From JAGVNX01 sp035290965 (GTDB lineage: Archaea; Iainarchaeota; Iainarchaeia; Iainarchaeales; GCA-2688035): a stretch of 7,327 nt of DNA. The notes below the pieces were generated by a model, which was given only the letters and a program-made list of their open reading frames with translations, did not search any database and was not told the DNA's origin. The position numbers and the translations under genes were made by a program. Shown here piece by piece: positions 1-5,273 of the stretch (its first letter is position 1; each line of letters starts with the position of its first letter). The stretch spans positions 1 through 7,327 of the forward strand of contig DATDTD010000043.1 of NCBI GenBank assembly GCA_035290965.1, read 5' to 3'.

Positions 1-317
1 TCCTTTATTCCGAAGCCGAAGCATCCGTGATTGTCAAAATTGTTTTTTTTAAGCGTGTTTTCCTTTGCCGCGAGAGAGCGTTTCAGGAATTCTACTGCCT
101 CGTTGTCGCGCATTGTAACCTTCAGCCCTATCGGCAGCCCGGGCCTTATGTCCCATTTCGGAAGCTTTACCTTGCAGAGCGTATGAACAGGCTTGCTTCC
201 CGTTATGCGCGCCATTATCTGTTCCGCCTTCTTGAATTCTTCCGGCGCGTTGCCTATTCCCATGTTCACAGTTACTTTTTCTATGAAAATCCTGCGCATC
301 GAGTTTTCATTTTCCAT
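1..317 (-). CDS. rpl5: Large-subunit ribosomal protein uL5 (L5), 3' end cut off by window edge
   Basis: uL5 binds 5S rRNA in the central protuberance of the large subunit and contacts the P-site tRNA region. The window shows the first 105 residues in frame, and the gene continues past position 1. The N-terminus contains RIFIEKVTVNMGIG (residues 9-22) and later KLPKWDIRPGLPIG (51-64), both matching the archaeal L5 pattern, and the visible end, HGCFGFGIK, fits the conserved core. The ATG at 315-317 is chosen because GAGGT (325-329) sits 7 bases upstream; the in-frame Met at residue 7 is a less likely alternative. It lies 22 bp downstream of eS4, in the standard archaeal order. Nothing unusual is visible in the part present. 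Confidence 0.95.
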   Translation of the reverse strand, partial: MENENSMRRIFIEKVTVNMGIGNAPEEFKKAEQIMARITGSKPVHTLCKVKLPKWDIRPGLPIGLKVTMRDNEAVEFLKRSLAAKENTLKKNNFDNHGCFGFGIK

Positions 318-339
318 AAGCAAAACCTCGTAATTTTTT

Positions 340-1065
340 TTATTCTGTTTCTATTTCCGGCTTCTGCCTTCCTACAACAAAAACATTTTCCGCGACTGTC
401 TGGAATTCATTTCCTTCCTTCGGCTTCAGCACTACTAACTTTCCTCTTTTTATTGTTCCTGCAAGCACATCTGTTATTTCCGCTGTCGCGCCCAATCTTG
501 CTCCCCTGAATACAAAAACCGTGTTTCCCTTTTCAAGCGCAAACGACTCGAGTATTTTCTGTTCGGGCAGGGAAATTTTCAGTGAATCACCTATGCCTGT
601 TTTCTGTCCCGCAGCGATTGTTATTACTCTTCCGTTGTTTGTCTGCAGCTGTATTTTTTTTCCTTTTGCCGCGCGCTTTCCCGTTACTCTTACAAGCTTG
701 AATGCGGCGCTCTTTGCGGGAATTTCCCTGAGGCAGAATCTTCCGTGCCTGTCAAGGCATACCCTGAACTGTTTTTTTGAATCGCTGAATGCAACAACAT
801 CAAAGAGGCCTACCGGAAATTTTTTCGATGTCCTTATAACTGAGTCAACTGAAACGCTTCTCTTGTTGAGAATGATTTTTATTTCGTGAGAGTTTCTTGC
901 AGTATGCAGAACATCCCTTATCACTGTTCCGAGCGGAATGCTTTCCGCTGCGGAGTGCGGGCCCGGGCTTGCCTTTATTGTCCAGGTCGCTTCTTTTTTC
1001 GCAATATGCGCTGTTCCGCTGCTGCTGATTCTCTTCTGGCTTTTTCCTCTTCCGTGTCTTGCCAT
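340..1065 (-). CDS. rps4e: Small-subunit ribosomal protein eS4 (S4e)
   Basis: eS4 is a small-subunit protein found in archaea and eukaryotes but not bacteria, and it binds 16S rRNA in the body. The 241 residues are near the usual archaeal length. The N-terminal basic segment is followed by the family signature WTIKASPGPH (28-37) and ESIPLGTVIRDVL (41-53). An S4-like RNA-binding region spans about 43-92 (KIILNKRSVSVDS, then KKFPVGLFDVV). A C-terminal KOW-type stretch lies near 178-210, and the family ending FQTVAENVFVVG is at 221-232. The ATG at 1063-1065 directly follows the uL24 stop with no spacer, and GGTGG (1071-1075), inside the end of uL24, is 5 bases from it. That arrangement suggests termination-reinitiation coupling. 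The first 25 residues (RHGRGKSQKRISSSG and onward) look less like typical S4e and may be lineage-specific. Confidence 0.96.
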   Translation of the reverse strand: MARHGRGKSQKRISSSGTAHIAKKEATWTIKASPGPHSAAESIPLGTVIRDVLHTARNSHEIKIILNKRSVSVDSVIRTSKKFPVGLFDVVAFSDSKKQFRVCLDRHGRFCLREIPAKSAAFKLVRVTGKRAAKGKKIQLQTNNGRVITIAAGQKTGIGDSLKISLPEQKILESFALEKGNTVFVFRGARLGATAEITDVLAGTIKRGKLVVLKPKEGNEFQTVAENVFVVGRQKPEIETE

Positions 1066-1446
1066 TTATTCCACCTTTTTCTTTTCTTTTACAGTGTTTC
1101 TTTTTTTGAATCTTTTCGCGTCATCCATGTACAAATCCAAAACAACTACTTTTGAAGCGTGAACTCCCACTGGAATTTCTGTTCCATCTGCCTTTTTCCT
1201 CAGGATTTTTTCAATGAAAATCAATCCTTTCTTGTAATTCACTTTTGTTATTTTTCCTTCCTTTCCCCTGTGCTTTCCGCGCAAAACCTTTACAGTGTCG
1301 CCTTTTCTCAAAGTGGAGTTTCTCCTGCCTGTTTTTTTGCGCAGTTCCTTTGATAAATGCCCTGCTAGAGAGTTCCTCTTCAAATGCAGCGCGCTTTCAA
1401 AGAAAAATTTTCTCTGCTTTCCCGGTTTGCTTGATTCTATTTTCAA
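1066..1446 (-). CDS. rpl24: Large-subunit ribosomal protein uL24 (L24), probable TTG start
   Basis: uL24 is an assembly-initiating large-subunit protein that binds 23S rRNA near the exit tunnel. With the start used here it has 126 residues. The archaeal N-terminal pattern SSKPGKQRKFFFESALHLK is at 5-23 and HLSKELRKKTGRR at 30-42. A KOW motif spans roughly 48-75 (RKGDTVKVLRGKHRGKEGK), and RKKADGTEIPVGVHASKV is at 83-100. There is no ATG anywhere near the N-terminus. The TTG at 1444-1446 is preferred because GTGAT (1451-1455) lies 4 bases upstream and the family normally has only a few residues before the KP(G/R)KQRK motif. A TTG at 1477-1479 (137 residues) and a GTG at 1453-1455 are alternatives. 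The stop abuts the eS4 ATG. Confidence 0.93.
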   Translation of the reverse strand: MKIESSKPGKQRKFFFESALHLKRNSLAGHLSKELRKKTGRRNSTLRKGDTVKVLRGKHRGKEGKITKVNYKKGLIFIEKILRKKADGTEIPVGVHASKVVVLDLYMDDAKRFKKRNTVKEKKKVE

Positions 1447-1450
1447 AAAA

Positions 1451-1455
1451 ATCAC
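1451..1455 (-). promoter_or_regulatory. Ribosome binding site deciding the uL24 TTG start
   Basis: The minus-strand GTGAT, complementary to AUCAC near the 3' end of archaeal 16S rRNA, lies 4 bases before the TTG at 1444-1446. The spacing resembles the GGTGAT site 3 bases before the uL2 ATG. The alternative TTG at 1477-1479 has no comparable site. Confidence 0.5.
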
Positions 1456-1482
1456 TTTGTAAATTTTTTTCTGCCTCAAATC

Positions 1483-1881
1483 TCAGATTACTGCGCTTGC
1501 AAGCCCCGCTACTTTGGGCCAGCGCTCTCCGACTTCCTTTGCGACTACTCCCTTTATTTCCGATGCTTTGGGAAGGCCTTTTTCGTCCACAAGCACAACT
1601 GCGTTGTCCTCGAAGCAGACATGCAGCCCGTTTGCCCTGCGGAAAGGCATTCGTACTCTTACAATTACTGCCCTTTCAACCTTTTTTCTTATTTCAGGCT
1701 TTCCCTTTTTTACAACAACATTAACCATGTCTGCAATTCCCGCCTTTGGCTTCATTCTTTTCCTTGACTTGTGCCCGATTACTGCTATTATTTCGACTTC
1801 CTTTGCGCCGGAATTGTCTGCGCAGACGCATCTGCTCTTGTGGCTTAATCCCTTTGAAACATTGGAGCTTATTGCCTTCAT
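1483..1881 (-). CDS. rpl14: Large-subunit ribosomal protein uL14 (L14)
   Basis: uL14 sits on the large-subunit interface and contacts the small subunit and the factor-binding region. The 132 residues are the usual archaeal length. Clear signatures are NVSKGL (7-12), ADNSGAKEVEIIAVIG (21-36), DMVNVVVKKGKPEIRKKV (51-68), and the C-terminal GVVAKEVGERWPKVAGLASA (111-130). Two ATG codons lie close together, at 1888-1890 and 1879-1881. The inner one is chosen because GAGG (1891-1894) touches the outer ATG directly but is 9 bases from the inner one, and MKAI is a typical L14 beginning. Using the outer ATG adds only MKK. It follows uS17 after a 36-bp gap that shows only A-rich leader and the binding site. 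Confidence 0.97.
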   Translation of the reverse strand: MKAISSNVSKGLSHKSRCVCADNSGAKEVEIIAVIGHKSRKRMKPKAGIADMVNVVVKKGKPEIRKKVERAVIVRVRMPFRRANGLHVCFEDNAVVLVDEKGLPKASEIKGVVAKEVGERWPKVAGLASAVI

Positions 1882-1890
1882 TTTTTTCAT

Positions 1891-1894
1891 CCTC
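1891..1894 (-). promoter_or_regulatory. Ribosome binding site of uL14
   Basis: GAGG on the minus strand lies immediately before the outer ATG (1888-1890), leaving no spacer, and 9 bases before the inner ATG (1879-1881). It therefore favours the inner start. Confidence 0.5.
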
Positions 1895-1917
1895 TTTTTT
1901 AATCTTTTTTTCTGAGT

Positions 1918-2376
1918 TTATTTTTTGCCCTTTTTCTTTGGGGCTTTTTCCGCATGCTTTTTTTCCGCATGTTTTTTCCCTTCTTCATGCACGTGCCCTT
2001 CGTGCTCTTTTTTTTCATGGGTTTCCTCTGCAACAATTTCCTTTTCATGTTCAATTTCTTTTTCTTCCGCAGCTGCCTGCCTTGTTCCGGATTTTTTTTC
2101 AATTTTCAATACCACAAAGCTTTTTGTCTTGCTCAGCTTTCTTGTTTCTCCGACCTGCACAATGTCGCCTTCCTTTGCCGCAATGCAGTCGGGATTGTGC
2201 GCGGAAATCCTTGATTTTGTTTTTTTGTAGCGCTCGTATTTCGGAACATAAATTACAAATGTCCTTTCAACGCTGACTGTTTTGGGGGCTTTTGCGCTTT
2301 TAACTGTTCCCGAAAAAATATTTCCCCTCACCTTTAAATGGCCGTGAAAGGGGCATTTGGCATCATTGCACTGCAT
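1918..2376 (-). CDS. rps17: Small-subunit ribosomal protein uS17 (S17) with long K/E/H-rich tail
   Basis: uS17 is a primary 16S rRNA-binding protein of the small-subunit body with an OB-like beta-barrel. The archaeal core is at residues 2-93: the N-terminal CNDAKCPFHG (3-12), GTVKSAKAPKTVSVER (23-38), YVPKYERYKKTKSRISAHNP (43-62), and LSKTKSFVVLKIEK (81-94). Cys3, Cys8 and Cys64 are the family's conserved cysteines. The protein then continues for about 57 residues of low-complexity Lys, Glu, His and Ala, with two KKHAEK copies near 134-144, well beyond the usual end of the family. The start is firm: GGAGG (2384-2388) is 7 bases before the ATG. The gene begins inside the end of rnp1, a 14-bp overlap, so the two are probably translationally coupled. 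Confidence 0.97.
   Translation of the reverse strand: MQCNDAKCPFHGHLKVRGNIFSGTVKSAKAPKTVSVERTFVIYVPKYERYKKTKSRISAHNPDCIAAKEGDIVQVGETRKLSKTKSFVVLKIEKKSGTRQAAAEEKEIEHEKEIVAEETHEKKEHEGHVHEEGKKHAEKKHAEKAPKKKGKK
1921..2091 (-). other. Low-complexity C-terminal tail of uS17
   Basis: Residues 96-152 of uS17 form a region dominated by Lys, Glu, His and Ala, beginning with an acidic/basic mixed part (EEKEIEHEKEIVAEE) and ending strongly basic (KAPKKKGKK). It is predicted disordered by composition. It carries two tandem KKHAEK units that also occur in the uL29 tail. Function is unknown; RNA contact is a guess from charge alone. Confidence 0.8.
1945..1976 (-). repeat. Tandem KKHAEK-coding repeat in the uS17 tail
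   Basis: The plus-strand word TTTTTCCGCATGCTTTTT is at 1945-1962. It is followed by a second copy offset by 15 bases (1960-1976), in which the C after GCATG is replaced by T. In the gene's frame each copy codes KKHAEK. The exact 18-bp word recurs twice in the uL29 tail. Confidence 0.85.
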
Positions 2377-2671
2377 TCTTTTTCCTCCAGAAATTTTTTA
2401 CCCTGTCTTCGGGCTTGTCCAGTATTTTTTTCCCTTCCACAATGGCTTTTTCATTTCCAATTTCAAATTCAAAAACGCATTCCTTTTTCGGCAGGCTTTT
2501 CAATCCTTTTTCCGTTTCAAGGACAAGGAGGTTTTTTGTTTCATCTACTATTTTTCCGTGCAATCCTTCCTTGTTTTTGTCGTTGCTGCATTTTACTGCT
2601 GCTTCAAGCCCTATCAGCTCGTGGGCAAAAATGTTTTCCCTTGAAATGCAGTAGTTTTTTCCCTTAAGCAT
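2363..2671 (-). CDS. rnp1: RNase P protein component 1 (Rnp1, Rpp29/Pop4 family)
   Basis: Rnp1 is a protein subunit of archaeal RNase P, the ribonucleoprotein that removes 5' leaders from precursor tRNAs; in archaea it works as a pair with Rpp21. The 102 residues match the family's small Sm-like barrel: ENIFAHELIGLEAAV (12-26), GLHGKIVDETKNLLVLET (36-53), PKKECVFEFEIGN (61-73), and the C-terminal DKPEDRVKNFWRKK (85-98). The ATG at 2669-2671 is used; the TTG one codon earlier adds one residue only. A purine run, AAGGGGG, ends 9 bases upstream of the ATG. The gene overlaps the end of aIF1 by 8 bp and the start of uS17 by 14 bp. Its location in the ribosomal operon is conserved in archaea. Confidence 0.95.
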   Translation of the reverse strand: MLKGKNYCISRENIFAHELIGLEAAVKCSNDKNKEGLHGKIVDETKNLLVLETEKGLKSLPKKECVFEFEIGNEKAIVEGKKILDKPEDRVKNFWRKKNAVQ

Positions 2672-2966
2672 CAATCAATTCCCCCTTAAAGCCCTGTTTC
2701 AAAAGGATTTCCTTTGCCTTTTTCACGTGCCTTCCCTGCAGGATTATTTCGTTTCCCTTTATTGTTCCTCCGCATGCAAGCTGCCTTTTCAGCTCCTTTA
2801 TCAATGCTTCAATGTCAACGTCTTCTCCCAGTCCTTTTATTGTTGTTATGACTTTGCCGAAGCGCCGCGCATCCTCGCGGATTTTTATTTTCTGGCTTTC
2901 CTTTGCAATGTCCTGGCAGACGCACAGGTTTTTCGGCAGGCCGCATTTGTTGCAAATATCCTCCAT
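2664..2966 (-). CDS. sui1: Translation initiation factor aIF1 (SUI1/eIF1 family)
   Basis: aIF1 binds the small subunit near the P site and enforces correct start-codon selection. The 100 residues are the normal archaeal length. A short N-terminal cysteine cluster, Cys5, Cys8, Cys15 and Cys17 (ICNKCGLPKNLCVC), looks like a zinc-binding knuckle, as seen in many archaeal members. The SUI1 domain covers about 25-98, with RRFGKVITTIKGL (34-46), the hallmark LACGGTIKGNEIILQG (63-78) and KAKEILLKQGF (83-93). The ATG at 2964-2966 is preceded by GGAGGAG (2976-2982), 9 bases away, the strongest such site in the window together with that of uS17. A 49-bp A-rich gap separates it from uL29, and its end overlaps rnp1. 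Confidence 0.96.
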   Translation of the reverse strand: MEDICNKCGLPKNLCVCQDIAKESQKIKIREDARRFGKVITTIKGLGEDVDIEALIKELKRQLACGGTIKGNEIILQGRHVKKAKEILLKQGFKGELIDA

Positions 2967-3015
2967 CCTGATTTACTCCTCCGTTTTTTTATTTTTTACA
3001 AAATTTTTTTAGTTT

Positions 3016-3429
3016 TTATTTTTTGGTTTTTTTTGCCTGTTTGTTTTTTTCAGGCTCTTTTTTCTTTGCGGGTTTTTCCGCATGCTTTTTTTTGGCTTCT
3101 GGTTTTTTTTCCGCATGCTTTTTCTCTGCGGCTTTTTTTTCCTCGTGCTTCTTTTCTTTTGCTTCCTGTTTTTTTTCTGGAATTTTTTCCTTTTCGGCTT
3201 CTTTCTTTTCCTTTGCAGTCGGAATGCTTTTTTCTCCCGCCTTTCTCTTCTGCGCCATTATTGTGAGGAATCTTGCAATGTCCCTGCGGATATACCTTAC
3301 ATTGCCGGGCTTTTCAGGCTTTGTTCCGGATGCGATTACCGCGCGCTCTTTTGCAAGCGCTGTTTTCAATTCTGATAATTTTTCCTCTGCTTCGCGCAGC
3401 GCCATTCCCCTTATTTCCGCAGGCTTCAC
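3016..3429 (-). CDS. rpl29: Large-subunit ribosomal protein uL29 (L29), GTG start, long K/E/H/A tail
   Basis: uL29 is a small helical-hairpin protein beside the polypeptide exit tunnel, next to uL23, where nascent-chain factors dock. The family core is at residues 1-62: AEIRGMALREAEEKLSELK (4-22), then KPEKPGNVRYIRRDIARFL (37-55) and TIMAQK. Archaeal uL29 usually ends near 65-75 residues, but this one has 137. The extra half is Lys/Glu/Ala/His repeats, including KKHEEKK, KKHAEKK and KKHAEKPAKKK. The GTG at 3427-3429 overlaps the uS3 stop as GTGA and gives the correct N-terminus; Met9 would remove conserved helix residues. No strong ribosome binding site is visible (only GTGA within the end of uS3), so coupling to uS3 translation is likely. 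Confidence 0.95.
   Translation of the reverse strand: MKPAEIRGMALREAEEKLSELKTALAKERAVIASGTKPEKPGNVRYIRRDIARFLTIMAQKRKAGEKSIPTAKEKKEAEKEKIPEKKQEAKEKKHEEKKAAEKKHAEKKPEAKKKHAEKPAKKKEPEKNKQAKKTKK
3019..3222 (-). other. Low-complexity C-terminal tail of uL29
   Basis: Residues 70-137 of uL29 are almost entirely Lys, Glu, Ala and His with a few Pro, and would be disordered or charged helix. KKH(A/E)EK units occur near 93-98, 103-108 and 114-119. The last 15 residues are mainly basic. The composition and motif match the tails of uS17 and uS3 in the same operon. Confidence 0.8.
3073..3123 (-). repeat. Two copies of an 18-bp repeat in the uL29 tail
   Basis: The plus-strand word TTTTTCCGCATGCTTTTT occurs exactly at 3073-3090 and 3106-3123, 33 bases apart and in the same reading frame, each coding KKHAEK. 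The same 18 bases occur at 1945-1962 in the uS17 tail. The core CGCATGC contains the palindrome GCATGC. Confidence 0.9.
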
Positions 3430-4358
3430 TTTTCGTCACTTTCCTTTTTTGGCTTGTGCTCTTTTTTCTCGGAATGCTTTTCCTTTTTTTCATGGGATTT
3501 TTTTTCTTCGTGCTTGTGCTCTGTTTTTTTTTCAGGCTCTTTTTCAGAGTGCGGCTTTTTTTCCTTTGCTTCTTCGGCTTTTTCCTTTGCTTTTTTTGCA
3601 GCGCGCTTTTTTCCTGTTTTTGAGACAGCGGCTGCCTGTGCTTCCACAACAGGAGCTTCCGCATGTGCTGTTTCCTTTGTTTCTGCAATCTGTTCCATTG
3701 TTTCAATTGTTTCAGAGCTGATTGTTTTTCCCGCGTCTATTGCGGACTGTTTTTCAAGTGCAATTATGTCCTTTATGCTTGCCTTGTCCGGGAAAATTAC
3801 TCCGGGATGGATTATTCTCAGTTTTATTCCAATCGCACCCGGCTTGGGGTATGCGTTTGCCTTTGCAAAATCTACAAGCTTTACCTGGTCTCCGACTTTT
3901 TTCATATAGCCCTGCGCTATTCTTGTTCTTCTTTTTCTTCCGCCTTTTCCCGCAAGCTTTCCCGATAAGATTAATTCCGCGCCCTGCGCTCCGGCGCGCA
4001 TTATGTCCTGCACTGTCCTGAAGGAAATGCTTCTCCAGCTGAATCCCCTTTCAAGCAGTGAAACAATCTTGTCTACCTGCACCTGGGCATTGAGTTCAGG
4101 CCGTTGTATTTCCTGTATTTCTATCTGCGGGTTTTCAATTCCGAATTTTTTTCCGATTTCATCTGTAAGCTGGTTAATTGTCTGGCCGCCTTTTCCGATT
4201 GCCAAACCAGGCCTTACAACATGCAAAACAATTCTTGTTACCAAGGGAGTTTTTACTATTTCCAAATCCGTAAAGCCAGCCATTTCGAGCTGTTTCTTTA
4301 CGAATCTTGTCAATTCTATTTTTTTCATGCTCTGCTCAATGAAAAATCTTTCAATCAT
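3426..4358 (-). CDS. rps3: Small-subunit ribosomal protein uS3 (S3) with long charged tail
   Basis: uS3 lies in the small-subunit head at the mRNA entry channel. The family core is about residues 1-205. It has the N-terminal ERFFIEQSMKKIELTRFVKK (3-22) and a type II KH domain whose GxxG loop is GKGG at 55-58, with AIGKGGQTINQL around it. Further on are RGFSWRSISFRTVQDIM (104-120), the C-terminal-domain motif ILSGKLAGKGGRKRR (130-144), and IGIKLRIIHPGVIFP (176-190). Residues from about 218 to 310 are an added Glu/Lys/Ala/His-rich tail with KHEEKK and KHSEKKEHK units. The ATG at 4356-4358 overlaps the uL22 stop as ATGA and has GGGAG (4367-4371) 8 bases upstream. An upstream in-frame extension of 17 residues is rejected. 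Confidence 0.97.
   Translation of the reverse strand: MIERFFIEQSMKKIELTRFVKKQLEMAGFTDLEIVKTPLVTRIVLHVVRPGLAIGKGGQTINQLTDEIGKKFGIENPQIEIQEIQRPELNAQVQVDKIVSLLERGFSWRSISFRTVQDIMRAGAQGAELILSGKLAGKGGRKRRTRIAQGYMKKVGDQVKLVDFAKANAYPKPGAIGIKLRIIHPGVIFPDKASIKDIIALEKQSAIDAGKTISSETIETMEQIAETKETAHAEAPVVEAQAAAVSKTGKKRAAKKAKEKAEEAKEKKPHSEKEPEKKTEHKHEEKKSHEKKEKHSEKKEHKPKKESDEK
3429..3707 (-). other. Low-complexity C-terminal tail of uS3
   Basis: Residues 218-310 of uS3 start as an acidic, Ala/Glu/Thr-rich linker (ETKETAHAEAPVVEAQAAA) and then turn Lys-rich (KKRAAKKAKEKAEEAKEKK). They end with His-containing repeats such as KHEEKKSHEKKEKHSEKKE. The protein is therefore roughly 90 residues longer than its recognisable domains. 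The His/Lys/Glu pattern is shared with uL29 and uS17. Confidence 0.8.
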
Positions 4359-4825
4359 GCTGCAATCTCCCGTACAATCACTTCTATGTGCGCGGATTTT
4401 CTTTTCCACGGCTTTCCGGAAATTTTTCCCTTGGGCTGGTGCGAGCTTCTCTTGAATCCCTGGGATGCGAACGCATGCACTATAATCAAATTTTCAGCGT
4501 CCATTCCCTTGAAATCTGCGTTTGCCTTTGCGCTGTTCAATAAATCCAAAAAAGCCATGCAGGCGTTTTTAGGGTATCTGCCTGATTTTACCCCGCTCTG
4601 GCTGTCTCCTTTCCTGTGGGGGATTTTTCCCCTGTACTGCCTCAATGGCAAAAATTCCTTGTGCGAAAGCACATTGTTCAGGAAGCTTTCCGCCCTTTGA
4701 AGGCGCTTTCCCCTTATTTCGCGGCAGATTTCAACCGAATATTTCAGGGAAATCGGCCTGTTGGATGCGAATGCCCTTGCAATGTTTTTTCCATGAACAA
4801 CAGCCTGATAATTTCTCTTTGCCAT
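4355..4825 (-). CDS. rpl22: Large-subunit ribosomal protein uL22 (L22)
   Basis: uL22 lines the polypeptide exit tunnel through a long beta-hairpin and binds several 23S rRNA domains. The 156 residues match archaeal length. Recognisable pieces are ARAFASNRPISLKYSVEICR (16-35), IRGKRLQRAESFLNNVL (37-53), GRYPKNACMAFLDLLNSAKA (82-101), and the hairpin and final strand GFKRSSHQPKGK (123-134) with SAHIEVIVRE (144-153). The ATG at 4823-4825 has only a modest AGGGAT sequence about 5 bases upstream. It follows uS19 after a 33-bp A-rich gap and overlaps uS3 as ATGA. Confidence 0.97.
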   Translation of the reverse strand: MAKRNYQAVVHGKNIARAFASNRPISLKYSVEICREIRGKRLQRAESFLNNVLSHKEFLPLRQYRGKIPHRKGDSQSGVKSGRYPKNACMAFLDLLNSAKANADFKGMDAENLIIVHAFASQGFKRSSHQPKGKISGKPWKRKSAHIEVIVREIAA

Positions 4826-4858
4826 TTTTTATCCCTGCAAATTTTTTTTGTTTTAATT

Positions 4859-5260
4859 TTATCCTCTTGCAGTAATTGCTGTCGAGGATTTTGTCGCTCC
4901 GATTCCCGCCTTTCCGTGCATGAGCTTTTTTCTTGTAAGCGAAAACTCTCCGAGATAATGGCCTAACATTTCCTGTTTTACTTCAACCACTTCAAAAGTG
5001 TTTCCCCTGTGTACGGCAATTTTTAAGCCGACCATTTTTGGAACTACTATTGCGTCGCGCAGGTGCGTCCTTACAGGTTTCGGCTCCCTGCCTTTTGCCT
5101 TTTCCGCAAGCGCTGCGTCTATTTTTTTGTCGAACTGCTTGTCGAATCCGCGGAGCAGGCTTCTGCGCGCCCTTGAATTTACAAAGCGCGCGAATTCCTG
5201 CACGCTCAGAGCGCGCAGCTCTTCCAATGTTTTTCCCTGAAAACTGAATCCTTTTGCCAT
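4859..5260 (-). CDS. rps19: Small-subunit ribosomal protein uS19 (S19)
   Basis: uS19 is in the small-subunit head and, with uS13, contacts A-site tRNA and the large-subunit bridge. The 133 residues fit the archaeal form, which has a longer N-terminal helical part than the bacterial one. Signatures are LEELRALSVQEFARFVNSRA (12-31), THLRDAIVVPKMVGLKIAVH (65-84), EMLGHYLGEFSLTRK (97-111) and HGKAGIGATKSS (115-126). The ATG at 5258-5260 lies 13 bp after the uL2 stop. No convincing ribosome binding site is visible, so it probably depends on coupling to uL2. Confidence 0.97.
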   Translation of the reverse strand: MAKGFSFQGKTLEELRALSVQEFARFVNSRARRSLLRGFDKQFDKKIDAALAEKAKGREPKPVRTHLRDAIVVPKMVGLKIAVHRGNTFEVVEVKQEMLGHYLGEFSLTRKKLMHGKAGIGATKSSTAITARG

Positions 5261-5273
5261 TCAAACACACTCT

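Noticed and set aside
1899..2102. Minus-strand Lys/Arg-rich frame of 67 codons overlapping the uS17 tail
   Set aside because: This is a shifted frame of the repetitive tail. It would matter only if uS17 were frameshifted, and uS17 is intact in its own frame.
1945..3123. CRISPR-like or mobile-element repeat
   Set aside because: The repeated words are short, in frame, inside conserved ribosomal genes and irregularly spaced, with no spacers, terminal inverted repeats or transposase.
3314..3706. Minus-strand open frame of 130 codons, very Lys/Gln/Arg-rich
   Set aside because: It is an alternative frame of the uS3 tail and uL29 start, open only because the region is A-rich; it resembles no protein family.
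3023..3721. Long plus-strand open frame of 232 codons opposite uL29 and uS3
   Set aside because: It is the antisense of Lys/Glu-rich tails, giving a Phe/Ser/Leu-rich sequence without domain features. The minus-strand genes are certain.
4359..4409. N-terminal extension of uS3 by 17 residues
   Set aside because: The extension lies inside uL22 and is not family-like. The ATGA overlap with GGGAG upstream gives the expected uS3 N-terminus.
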